The notes beneath the pieces were generated by a model. It saw only the letters and a program-made list of their open reading frames with translations, was not told the origin of the DNA and did not search any database. The translations under genes were made by a program, and so were the position numbers. A DNA stretch of 64,000 nt from Paraconexibacter antarcticus (GTDB lineage: Bacteria > Actinomycetota > Thermoleophilia > Solirubrobacterales > Solirubrobacteraceae): positions 682,001 to 746,000 of the forward strand of contig NZ_CP098502.1 of assembly GCF_024220175.1 (NCBI RefSeq), written 5' to 3'. This document shows, piece after piece, positions 15,945 to 23,103 of the stretch; position 1 is the first letter of the stretch; each line of letters starts with the position of its first letter.

Positions 15945-16453
15945 TTGGGCGCTCCGTGCTTCATGCACGCCGGCTGGTGGATGGTGGCGACCTCGCCGTA
16001 GTGGGCGGCCGCCGCCTCGATGAAGCCCTCGGCGAGCGAGCAGAGCTGCCGGCCGGACGCGTAGCCGATGACGAGCTCGTCGCCGGGCGAGACCGTGAAG
16101 TCGAAGACCGGCACCTCGGCGCCCGGATAGAGCTTGCGCACCTCGGGGTGGATGACGTCGTTGAGCGTGAGGAGGAACGGCCGCGTCGACGTGTGCGGCG
16201 TGAAGAACGCGGGGTAGCTCTGCGCGAGCAGCGGCAGCGCCTCGCGGCCGAACCAGCGCACGACGTCGTCCGCCGGGACCTCGAGCCGGGCACTCGCCGC
16301 GGCCACCAGGGCGAGCAGGTCCGCGTCCGGGTAGCTCCCGAGCGACGTGTACGCGCCCGCGAGCCGCGCGTCGTCGAGCAGGTCGTCCCACGTGTCCTCC
16401 CCGTGCTCACGCGTGACGACGTTCTCCAGCAGGTTGAACACGATGCCCTTGAT
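15914..16453 (-). CDS. H-NOX (heme nitric oxide/oxygen-binding) sensor protein
   Basis: About 179 residues. The axial heme His is in VIHPEVRKLYPG and the heme-propionate YxSxR motif is YASGR. If translation starts at the codon aligned with the family N-terminus (MKGI-type, here ATC AAG GGC ATC at 16453), these residues become His102 and Tyr131/Ser133/Arg135, the numbering of well-studied H-NOX proteins. A GTG at 16441 would remove four conserved residues and lies 18 nt from the GGAGGGA ribosome-binding sequence (16460-16466), which is ideally placed for 16453. Cys/His residues in GRQLC, HQPACMKHG and KCQ resemble the zinc site of other H-NOX proteins. It should bind NO and regulate the downstream kinase. 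Confidence 0.9.
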   Translation of the reverse strand: MKGIVFNLLENVVTREHGEDTWDDLLDDARLAGAYTSLGSYPDADLLALVAAASARLEVPADDVVRWFGREALPLLAQSYPAFFTPHTSTRPFLLTLNDVIHPEVRKLYPGAEVPVFDFTVSPGDELVIGYASGRQLCSLAEGFIEAAAAHYGEVATIHQPACMKHGAPKCQIVVTTTR

Positions 16454-16498
16454 GACGGTTCCCTCCGTGCGGTCCGGGTGCTTCTCGGGGGGAACCTA
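16454..16498 (-). promoter_or_regulatory. H-NOX operon promoter and ribosome-binding site
   Basis: On the minus strand TAGGTT (16498 to 16493) is a -10-like hexamer whose first three bases are the TAG stop of the zinc-peptidase gene. It is followed about 26 nt later by GGAGGGA (16466-16460), a strong Shine-Dalgarno sequence 6 nt before the ATC codon proposed as the H-NOX start. Confidence 0.45.
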
Positions 16499-17536
16499 AC
16501 GCACGTCGCGCCGGACGGCCTTGCCTACGGCCGCGTCGACGAACAGCAGCTTCTCGATGACCGCGGGCGTCAGCACGAACGGGTACAGCTCCGGGATTCC
16601 CATCGACCGGCAGATGCCGTTCATCGCGAAGGTGAAGGGGATCCAGTCCTTCAGCGTCTGGCGGAAGCCGAGGTCCGCCGTGTCACCGGGGATCGCGAGC
16701 TGCGTGCGCATCCCGTGGGCGGCGGCGGTCTGCGACGTGTCCGAGATGTGGAGGTAGTGCGCCCACGTCTCCGCCCAGTCCTCCCACGGGTGCATGGTCG
16801 CGTAGGCGCTCACGTGCTCGGCCGCCCAGTCCGGCGGCGGCCCTTCGGCGTAGTGGCGCTCGAGCGCGTCGGCGTAGCTCTCGCGCTCGTCCCCGAAGAG
16901 CTCGCGGTAGCGGTCGATGAGCCCGGTCTGCTCGACGACGATCGGCCAGTAGTAGTGGCCGATCTCGTGGCGGAAGTGGCCGAGCAGCGTGCGGTACGGC
17001 TCGCCGAGCTGCTCGCGCATCATCTCGCGGTGGGCGCCGTCCGCCTCGTCGAGGTCGAGCGTGATGAGCCCGTCGGCGTGACCGGTGCTGACGGCCCGGT
17101 GCTCGCTCGAGAGGAGGTCGAAGGCGAGGCCGCCGTCGGGCTGCTCGGCCTGGCCCACGACCGGGAGCCCGAGCTCGAAGAGCGTGAAGAGCAGCCGGCG
17201 CTTGGCCCCCTCGGCGTCGGCGAAGTCGAGCAGCGCGTCCGCGTCGTCGTTCGCCGGACGCGTGTGCGTGAGCGCGCAGCTGCGGCAGAGCCCATTCTCC
17301 TCGGTGACGAGCCAGTTGCAGCGCGCGAGCTCCGCGTTGCGGCAGCGCCGGCGCAGCGGCGCGTCGTCCGGGTCGCCGACGACCCGCAGCCAGCCGTCCG
17401 CGATCGGCTCCTCGACGAGCGCCGTGACCATCTCGCGGCGCTCGGGCTCGAACCCGAGGCCGGACATGCACGTGAGGCAGAGGGAGTTCTCGAAGTAGAC
17501 CGCGTGGTGGCAGACCCCGCAGCTGAACGTCCGCAC
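16496..17536 (-). CDS. Putative zinc-binding metallopeptidase with N-terminal zinc ribbons
   Basis: A 346-residue cytoplasmic protein. The N-terminal 90 residues carry two Cys-rich ribbons (C6/C9/C20/C23 and C65/C73/C84/C87). The C-terminal part has a gluzincin-like HEIGHYYW motif (His190, Glu191, His194), with WEDWAETWAHYLHI further on likely giving the third zinc ligand. This architecture matches the putative zinc-binding metallopeptidase family formerly called DUF2248; the substrate is unknown. The GTG start abuts the stop of the upstream DsbA-fold gene with no intervening base, so the two are cotranslated. The annotated end doubles as the promoter of the H-NOX gene. Confidence 0.85.
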   Translation of the reverse strand: MRTFSCGVCHHAVYFENSLCLTCMSGLGFEPERREMVTALVEEPIADGWLRVVGDPDDAPLRRRCRNAELARCNWLVTEENGLCRSCALTHTRPANDDADALLDFADAEGAKRRLLFTLFELGLPVVGQAEQPDGGLAFDLLSSEHRAVSTGHADGLITLDLDEADGAHREMMREQLGEPYRTLLGHFRHEIGHYYWPIVVEQTGLIDRYRELFGDERESYADALERHYAEGPPPDWAAEHVSAYATMHPWEDWAETWAHYLHISDTSQTAAAHGMRTQLAIPGDTADLGFRQTLKDWIPFTFAMNGICRSMGIPELYPFVLTPAVIEKLLFVDAAVGKAVRRDVR

Positions 17537-18430
17537 CTACGGGGCCGCCAGCCACAGCGCGTCGTCGCCCAGCGCGACGCGGGTGGCGTCGCCCGCGGCG
17601 ACCGCCTCGATGAGGGCCAGCTCGGCGTGCTCGGTGTCGCTGGCCGTCAGGTGCGGCGCCATGACGGCGGCGACCTCGGCGGTCGTCAGCCCGTACTCGA
17701 ACTCCCGCAGCACCTCGGCGGCGCTCTCCGGCGTGGGACGGCGCTCGAGCGTCGGGTCGAGGTTCGCGAGACAGACGTCGTACGCCTCGACGGGCTGGAA
17801 GCCGCCGGCCTCGAGCATCGTCCCGTCGCGGTGGGTGAACTGCAGCGACGGCGCGGTGAAGCGGACGGGGCCGTCGCTCTGCGCGGACTTGCCCTGCGCC
17901 TCGGTCGGGCCGCCCGCGGCGGTGCGGGTGCGCGCGCGATCGGTCTGGTATGCCTCCTCGGTCCGCGGGTCGTCGATCGCGGCGACGACGAGGTCGGCGT
18001 CGAGCCCGGGCACGCGGGCGAGGGCGGTGCGGATGCCCTCGTCGGTGTCGAACAGGGCCGTCGTCGTGAAGTGGGTGAACTGCAGGGCGCGGAAGACGGC
18101 GTACTCGAGCTCGGGGGCGAGCAGGCGCGTGGCGACGATCGCCCGGCAGGCGCGGCCGGTGGCGGTGACGCGCTCGCGGGGGGCGGTCGCGAACGGCATG
18201 CCGTAGGCGCGGAAGCCGAGGTAGCCCTTGGCCTGTCGCTCGGGCGTGTAGCCGCGGCCGATGTAGCGCTCGGGATCCTCGGCGAGGCCGATGGTGGCGA
18301 GCTCCCAGTCGAGCTGCATGCCGTACCGCCAGTGCAGGACGGCGAGCGCCGGCGAGGCCGAGTACGCCCAGGGGCAACCCGGATCGGTGTAGTGCGTGAC
18401 GGAGACGGCGGTGGTCGTGGGAGTGGCCAT
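17537..18430 (-). CDS. DsbA-family (thioredoxin-fold) oxidoreductase-like protein
   Basis: A 297-residue protein starting with a thioredoxin-fold strand, VTHYTDPGCPWAYSASPA: the D-P-x-C-P-W segment is typical of the FrnE/2-hydroxychromene isomerase branch of the DsbA family. Only one Cys is at the active-site position (CPW), so it is likely not a dithiol oxidase. The helical insertion and late cis-Pro region (LEAGGFQPVEAYDVCL) fit the family. No signal peptide, so cytoplasmic. ATG start has a TACCCT hexamer 8 nt upstream. It heads a two-gene unit with the zinc peptidase. Confidence 0.8.
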   Translation of the reverse strand: MATPTTTAVSVTHYTDPGCPWAYSASPALAVLHWRYGMQLDWELATIGLAEDPERYIGRGYTPERQAKGYLGFRAYGMPFATAPRERVTATGRACRAIVATRLLAPELEYAVFRALQFTHFTTTALFDTDEGIRTALARVPGLDADLVVAAIDDPRTEEAYQTDRARTRTAAGGPTEAQGKSAQSDGPVRFTAPSLQFTHRDGTMLEAGGFQPVEAYDVCLANLDPTLERRPTPESAAEVLREFEYGLTTAEVAAVMAPHLTASDTEHAELALIEAVAAGDATRVALGDDALWLAAP

Positions 18431-18438
18431 GTCGTCTC

Positions 18439-18467
18439 AGGGTACCCAGGAGCGTTGCGTACGCAAC
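18439..18467 (-). promoter_or_regulatory. Promoter with overlapping 14-bp palindromic operator candidate
   Basis: Minus-strand TACCCT (18444-18439) lies 8 nt before the ATG of the DsbA-fold gene, with TTGCGT 16 nt further upstream as a -35 candidate. The -35 is inside the perfect palindrome GTTGCGTACGCAAC (18454-18467), positioned between this gene and the divergent methylase; a repressor bound there would block the promoter. Confidence 0.45.
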
Positions 18468-18522
18468 CACTTGTGTCGCGGAGGCGCTCCGCTCGGATAG
18501 TTTGCGCCTGGGCAGCCTCGTC

Positions 18523-19611
18523 ATGGTCAAGTACCTCGGTTCCAAGCGGACGCTCGTCCCGCTCATCCGCGACATCGCCGCCGGGCTCCCCGCGACGACC
18601 GCCGCCGACCCGTTCACCGGGACCACCCGGGTCGCGCAGGGCCTGCGGCGCGCGGGCCTCGTCGTCCACGCGAGCGACACGGCGAGCTACAGCGAGGTCC
18701 TCGGCGGCGCCTACGTCGCGGCCGGCGACGACGTCGACCGCGCGGAGCTGCGTCGCCTGCTCGCGCACCTGGGGCAGCTGCCGGGCGTCGACGGCTACGT
18801 CACGCAGACGTTCTGCCGCACCGCGCGCTTCCTGCAGGAGCACAACGGCCGCCGCGTCGACGCGATCCGCGCCGAGGTCGACCGCCTCGGCCTGGAGGGG
18901 ACGCTGCGCGCGCTCGTCCTCACGAGCCTGCTCGAGGCGACCGATCGCGTCGACTCGACGTGCGGGCTGCAGATGGCCTTCGTCAAGGCGTGGTCCAAGC
19001 GCTCCTACCGGCCGCTCACCCTCCGCGAGCCGGTCGCGGTCGACGGGCCGCCCGGCACGATCGCCCGGGCCGACGCGAACGCCCACGCCGCCTCCGGCGC
19101 CCTCGACGACGTCGACCTCGTCTACCTCGACCCGCCCTACAACCGGCACTCGTACTTCTCGAACTACCACGTGTGGGAGACCCTCATCCGCTGGGACGCG
19201 CCGCCGCACTACGGCATCGCGTGCAAGCGGGAGGACTGCCGCTCGACGAAGAGCGCCTACAACTCGGTGCCGCGCGCGTGGGGCGTCTACGCGGACCTCG
19301 TCGAGCGGCTGCGCGCGCCGTGGATCGTCGCGTCGTTCAGCGACGAGGGGTTCCACCGGCCCGAGGCGATCGAGGCGCTGCTCGCGTCGACCGGGCGCGA
19401 GGTGCGGGTCGTCGCGGTCGAGGGCGCGCGCTACGTCGGGGCGCGCATCGGGATCCACAACCCCGCGGGCGAGGTCGTCGGGACGGTCTCGCACCTGCGC
19501 AACCGGGAGCTGCTGTTCGTCGCCGGGCCGGACGGCGCGGTCATCGACGCGGCGCTGGGGGCGGCGGAACGACGGAGGGGCGCCGTCGTGGCGCCCCTCC
19601 GATCCCCTTGA
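18523..19611 (+). CDS. D12-class DNA adenine N6-methyltransferase, orphan
   Basis: A 362-residue methylase. It begins MVKYLGSKRTL (the D12/Dam-like YxGSK opening), has the SAM-binding motif I ADPFTGTTRVAQ near residue 30, and the catalytic motif DPPYNRHSYF at residues 203-212. A target-recognition region lies between. It transfers a methyl group to adenine in a specific DNA site; the recognised sequence is unknown. No restriction endonuclease is adjacent (DsbA-fold gene on one side, secreted protein on the other), so it may be regulatory or a relic. A TAGTTT hexamer at 18498 would give a short leader. The last codons are formed by a perfect hairpin. Confidence 0.88.
   Translation: MVKYLGSKRTLVPLIRDIAAGLPATTAADPFTGTTRVAQGLRRAGLVVHASDTASYSEVLGGAYVAAGDDVDRAELRRLLAHLGQLPGVDGYVTQTFCRTARFLQEHNGRRVDAIRAEVDRLGLEGTLRALVLTSLLEATDRVDSTCGLQMAFVKAWSKRSYRPLTLREPVAVDGPPGTIARADANAHAASGALDDVDLVYLDPPYNRHSYFSNYHVWETLIRWDAPPHYGIACKREDCRSTKSAYNSVPRAWGVYADLVERLRAPWIVASFSDEGFHRPEAIEALLASTGREVRVVAVEGARYVGARIGIHNPAGEVVGTVSHLRNRELLFVAGPDGAVIDAALGAAERRRGAVVAPLRSP
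19574..19600 (+). terminator. Perfect 11-bp hairpin overlapping the methylase 3' end
   Basis: GGAGGGGCGCC and GGCGCCCCTCC flank a GTCGT loop. It lies inside the final codons of the methylase (stop at 19609-19611) and is followed by a weak T-containing tract, so termination or 3'-end protection is plausible. Confidence 0.5.
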
Positions 19612-19613
19612 TC

Positions 19614-19631
19614 TGGCCCCGAGCGGGGTCA
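19614..19631. terminator. Second hairpin between convergent genes
   Basis: TGGCCCC and GGGGTCA pair around GAGC (one G-T pair). It sits in the 31-bp gap between the methylase and the convergently transcribed secreted protein and could terminate either transcript. Confidence 0.35.
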
Positions 19632-19642
19632 GGCGGGCTGCC

Positions 19643-20530
19643 TCAGCAGATCACCTGCAGGTGGAACGGGACGAGCACCGCGGGCGTCGGGGTGCCGGCC
19701 TCGTCGACGCGGACCTGCTTGCCGTCCGCGGTCACCGAGGACACCGCGAGGCTCAGGCCGGACGTCGCGGTCGCCGTGTTCGGCGTCGCGGTGAACGAGC
19801 ACTTGCTCACGTCCTTGGTGAACGTCACGGTCGCCGTGGTCGTCGCGGGCGTGACGGCCGCCGTCGCCGTGCCGCCGCGGCTCGCGGTGACCTTGCCGGT
19901 CGCGTCGACCGCCGCGAAGAGGAAGTCGCCGGCCTGGGCGAACGCGGCCGGCTCCTGGCCGCCGAGCTTCGCGCTGTCGGTCGCCTTCTCGGTCGCGCCG
20001 AGGAAGTCGGTGGCGTTCTTGCCGTCGACGCGGTCGGCGTTCAGGCCGGTGGCGACGCCGGTCGCGTTCGTGGTGAACGGCTTGGTGGCATCCCCGCCCT
20101 TGCCGACGGTGATCAGGCCCGCGGTGAGGCCGTTGGACGCGTTGAACTCGAAGGCGTACCCCGTCGAGAGGTTGTTCGCGCGCAGGCAGGGGTTCGTCGG
20201 CGGGATCGCCGCCGAGCCGCCCGCGGTGGAACGGCAGCCGTACACGGCGCCGCCGCCGGTCGACGAGAGGTTGGACTGCCGGGTCGAGTACCCGCCGGTC
20301 GGGCCGTTCGTCGAGTTGATGTTCGCGATGATCTCGGTCTCCGCCGAGGTCGTGCCGTTGCGCTTGCCCTGCAGCAGTGGGCTGCCGGTCGCGGCGAAGC
20401 CGGTGGCGGTCACGCCGATGGCGAGGATGCCGGTGGCGGCGATGACGTTGCGGGTGCGGACCGACCCGGTCCCGAAGCGGCCTCGGAGGCCGCGGCGCGG
20501 CTCGTCGGGCTGCTGATCATGCTTGCTCAT
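19643..20530 (-). CDS. Secreted or membrane-anchored protein with DRVDG-type repeats
   Basis: A 295-residue protein. A charged N-terminus of about 35 residues precedes a hydrophobic segment (NVIAATGILAIGVTATGFAA) that acts as signal anchor or signal peptide. The body is rich in Thr/Ala/Asn/Gly. Two imperfect copies of an N-A-D-R-V-D-G-K-x-A-T-D-F / D-S-A-K-L-G-G-Q-E-P-A-A-F repeat occur near residues 165-200; such repeats are common in extracellular proteins of Solirubrobacterales and in some phage fibres. It ends with FHLQVIC, a terminal Cys. Function unknown; a surface or adhesion role is inference. ATG at 20530 precedes SKHDQQPDEP. Confidence 0.7.
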   Translation of the reverse strand: MSKHDQQPDEPRRGLRGRFGTGSVRTRNVIAATGILAIGVTATGFAATGSPLLQGKRNGTTSAETEIIANINSTNGPTGGYSTRQSNLSSTGGGAVYGCRSTAGGSAAIPPTNPCLRANNLSTGYAFEFNASNGLTAGLITVGKGGDATKPFTTNATGVATGLNADRVDGKNATDFLGATEKATDSAKLGGQEPAAFAQAGDFLFAAVDATGKVTASRGGTATAAVTPATTTATVTFTKDVSKCSFTATPNTATATSGLSLAVSSVTADGKQVRVDEAGTPTPAVLVPFHLQVIC

Positions 20531-20686
20531 GTGTTCTCCCTGCGGTTGGGGTGGTACGGCGGGAACCCGCCTGCACCTCGGCAGGTTGCGGTCGCTCGGG
20601 CCGGGTGCAGCCGCACGCACAGCCCGCGTTTCGGGGGCGGCGGGGGCGGGTAACGTCGCCCGTCGGCCGCCCGCCGCCCCCAGGCG

Positions 20687-22339
20687 TCAGGCGAGGTTCG
20701 AGCGCCGCGGGTAGGCGACCGACGGGTCGGTGAGGACGTTCACGAGCGCGGGCTTGCCGGCCTCGAACGCGCGGTGCAGCGCGCCCTTCACCGCGTCCGG
20801 GTCCTCGACGAGCTCGCCGTGTCCGCCGAGCGCCTCGACCACGAGGTCGTAGCGCGTGCGCGGGGTGAGCTCGGCCGCGACGGAGTAGCCGTAGAGGAAC
20901 TCCATCGGGTGCTTCTCGAGCGCCCAGATCCCGTTGTTGCCCATGACGCCGACGACGTTCACGCCGTGGCGGGCGAGCGTGTCGTACTCCATCCCGCCGA
21001 AGCCGAAGGCGCCGTCGCCGAGCATGAGGACGACCTGCTTGTCGGGGCGCGCGAGCTTCGCGGCGAGCGCGTAGCCGGGGCCGGAGCCGAGGCAGCCGAA
21101 CGGCCCCGGGTCCATCCAGCAGCCGGGCTCGTAGCTGTCGATGACCTTGCCGGCGTAGGAGACGAAGTCGCCGCCGTCGCCGATGATGATCGCGTCGCGG
21201 TCGACGACCTCGGCGAGCTCCTTGTAGAGGCGCATCGGGTGCAGCGGGCTGCGCCCGTCCGTCAGCTCGGCGGCCTCGGCGGCGCGCTTCTCGGTCTCGC
21301 TCGCGCGCAGCCGCGCGACCCACGCGCTCGTGTCCTGGGCGCCCTTCGCCCCCGCGGTCAGCGCGCGCAGCGTCCCGGCGATCGAGCCGACGAGCTCGGC
21401 CGCGACCTGACGCGGGTGCTCGCGGATCGCCTCGGCACGGTCGACGACGATGAGCTCGGTCTGCTCCCCGAACGCCCCGCCGAACGCGAGGCGGAAGTCC
21501 ATCGGGACGCCGATGACGATCGCGACGTCCGCCCCTTTCAGCCCCTCGCTCCGGGCACGGGAGAAGGCGAGGCGGTGGTCGGCGGGGACGCAGCCGCGCG
21601 CCATGCCGTTGAGGAAGACCGGCACGCCGAGCTCCTCGCAGAGCTCGAGCAGCGCCACCTCGCCGTGGCCCCAGTAGAGGTTCGTGCCGGCCATGACGAC
21701 GGGGCGCTCGGCGTCGCGCAGGAGGGCGATCGCGCGGTCGAGCTGCCCGCCGTCCGCCTCGGGGCCGCCCTCGGGATCGCGCGGGGCGACCGGCGTCCCG
21801 GGGTCCGGCGCCTCGGAGAAGACGTGGTCCATCGGGAAGTCGACGAACGTCGGGCCCGAGTGCGGCGCGAGCGCGGTGGCGATCGCGTCGTCGACGAGGC
21901 CGGGGATCTCGGCGGGCGAGTCGGCGGTCTGCGCGGACTTCGTGAGCGGCCGGACGAACGGGATGTGGTCGATCTCCTGCAGCGACCCGCTGCCCCAGCG
22001 CAGGGCGGGCGCGCGGCCGGCGAGCACGGCGATCGGCGACTGGTTCATCTGGGCGGAGCCGAGCGCGCTCATCGCGTTCGTCACGCCGGGGCCCGCGGTG
22101 ACGGCGGCGACGCCGACCTCGCGCGTGACCTTCGCCCAGCCCTCGGCCGCGAATGTCGCGGCCTGCTCGTGGCGGGTGTCGACGATGTCGATCCCCTCCG
22201 CCCGGCAGCCGTCGTAGATCGGGAAGATGTGCCCGCCCGAGAGCGTGAAGATCTTCGTGACGCCGTGGGCCTTCAGGCGGCGGGCGATGAGCTTGCCCCC
22301 GTGGACGGCGGTGGTCTGCTCGGTCTCTGCGCTGGACAT
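20687..22339 (-). CDS. Thiamine-pyrophosphate enzyme of the acetolactate synthase family
   Basis: A 550-residue three-domain ThDP enzyme. The N-terminal pyrimidine-binding domain has the activating Glu in [14 protein letters not shown] and [13 protein letters not shown]; the middle domain spans about 195-330; the C-terminal pyrophosphate domain has the GDGAFGFGG...NNGIW metal-binding motif. It lacks the FAD-contact pattern and regulatory subunit neighbour of biosynthetic IlvB. Sulfoacetaldehyde acetyltransferase, oxalyl-CoA decarboxylase or an acetolactate synthase-like role remain possible. TAGGCT lies 6 nt before the ATG and shares its TAG with the stop codon of the upstream LysE-like gene. 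Confidence 0.88.
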   Translation of the reverse strand: MSSAETEQTTAVHGGKLIARRLKAHGVTKIFTLSGGHIFPIYDGCRAEGIDIVDTRHEQAATFAAEGWAKVTREVGVAAVTAGPGVTNAMSALGSAQMNQSPIAVLAGRAPALRWGSGSLQEIDHIPFVRPLTKSAQTADSPAEIPGLVDDAIATALAPHSGPTFVDFPMDHVFSEAPDPGTPVAPRDPEGGPEADGGQLDRAIALLRDAERPVVMAGTNLYWGHGEVALLELCEELGVPVFLNGMARGCVPADHRLAFSRARSEGLKGADVAIVIGVPMDFRLAFGGAFGEQTELIVVDRAEAIREHPRQVAAELVGSIAGTLRALTAGAKGAQDTSAWVARLRASETEKRAAEAAELTDGRSPLHPMRLYKELAEVVDRDAIIIGDGGDFVSYAGKVIDSYEPGCWMDPGPFGCLGSGPGYALAAKLARPDKQVVLMLGDGAFGFGGMEYDTLARHGVNVVGVMGNNGIWALEKHPMEFLYGYSVAAELTPRTRYDLVVEALGGHGELVEDPDAVKGALHRAFEAGKPALVNVLTDPSVAYPRRSNLA

Positions 22340-22345
22340 GGGGCG

Positions 22346-22351
22346 AGCCTA
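22346..22351 (-). promoter_or_regulatory. Candidate -10 hexamer (TAGGCT) for the TPP enzyme
   Basis: The hexamer is 6 nt before the ATG at 22339. Its TAG (22351-22349) is also the stop codon of the LysE-like gene. Confidence 0.45.
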
Positions 22352-23008
22352 TCCAGGCGACGCGGCGATCTTCACCGCCAGGGCGCCCAGCACCCCGCCC
22401 ATGAACCAGCGCTGCGCGCGCAGCCAGGCCGGCCGGGTCGCGAGGAAGGCCGCGACGCTGCCGGCGAAGACGACGATGATCCCGTTGCCGAGCAGCGCGA
22501 TCGTCGCCTGGGTGCCGCCGAGGACGAGCGTCTGCAGGGCGACCGAGCCGCGGTCGGGGTCGATGAACTGCGGCAGCAGCGAGACGTAGAGGACGGCGAT
22601 CTTCGGGTTCAGGAGGTTCGTGACGAGGCCCATCGTGAAGAGGCGCCGCGGCGGGTCGGCGGCGAGCGGGAGCCGCTCGGGGTCGACCGCGCCGTCTGCC
22701 GCGACCGCGAACACCGGCCGTCCTCCGGGGCGGACCGCCTGCCAGGCGAGGTGGACGAGGTAGACGGCTCCGGCGAGCCTCACCACGGTGTAGGCGGCCG
22801 GGACGGCGACGAAGACCGTCACGAGGCCGGCCGCGGCGGCGCAGAGGTAGACGAGGAAGCCGGCCGCCGTCCCCGTGAGCGAGATGAGGCCGGCCCGGCG
22901 CCCCTGGGTCAGCGACCGCGAGACGAGGTAGAGCATGTTCGGCCCCGGCGTCAGGACGAGGCCGAGGGCCACGAGGGCGATGCCCGCCTCGGCCGCCGGG
23001 GTGATCAC
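22349..23008 (-). CDS. LysE/RhtB-family amino acid exporter
   Basis: A 219-residue protein with about six transmembrane helices. The N-terminal signature LTPGPNMLYLVSRSLTQG and the TNLLNPKIAVLY motif are diagnostic of the LysE/RhtB family, which export basic or small neutral amino acids and related compounds. The substrate cannot be read. The GTG at 23008 is preceded by TACCGT at 7 nt spacing and gives the standard family length. Confidence 0.92.
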   Translation of the reverse strand: MITPAAEAGIALVALGLVLTPGPNMLYLVSRSLTQGRRAGLISLTGTAAGFLVYLCAAAAGLVTVFVAVPAAYTVVRLAGAVYLVHLAWQAVRPGGRPVFAVAADGAVDPERLPLAADPPRRLFTMGLVTNLLNPKIAVLYVSLLPQFIDPDRGSVALQTLVLGGTQATIALLGNGIIVVFAGSVAAFLATRPAWLRAQRWFMGGVLGALAVKIAASPG

Positions 23009-23015
23009 GCTCGGA

Positions 23016-23021
23016 ACGGTA
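23016..23021 (-). promoter_or_regulatory. Candidate -10 hexamer (TACCGT) for the LysE-like gene
   Basis: Lies 7 nt before the GTG start at 23008, in the 95-bp divergent gap to the VanW-family gene. Confidence 0.4.
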
Positions 23022-23103
23022 GCCCACCCGGCCGGACGCAACGCGCGTCCCGTCGGGCCGATCGGCCGACGAAAAGCACGAGCGGCCTTGATAAACACGG
23101 GGG

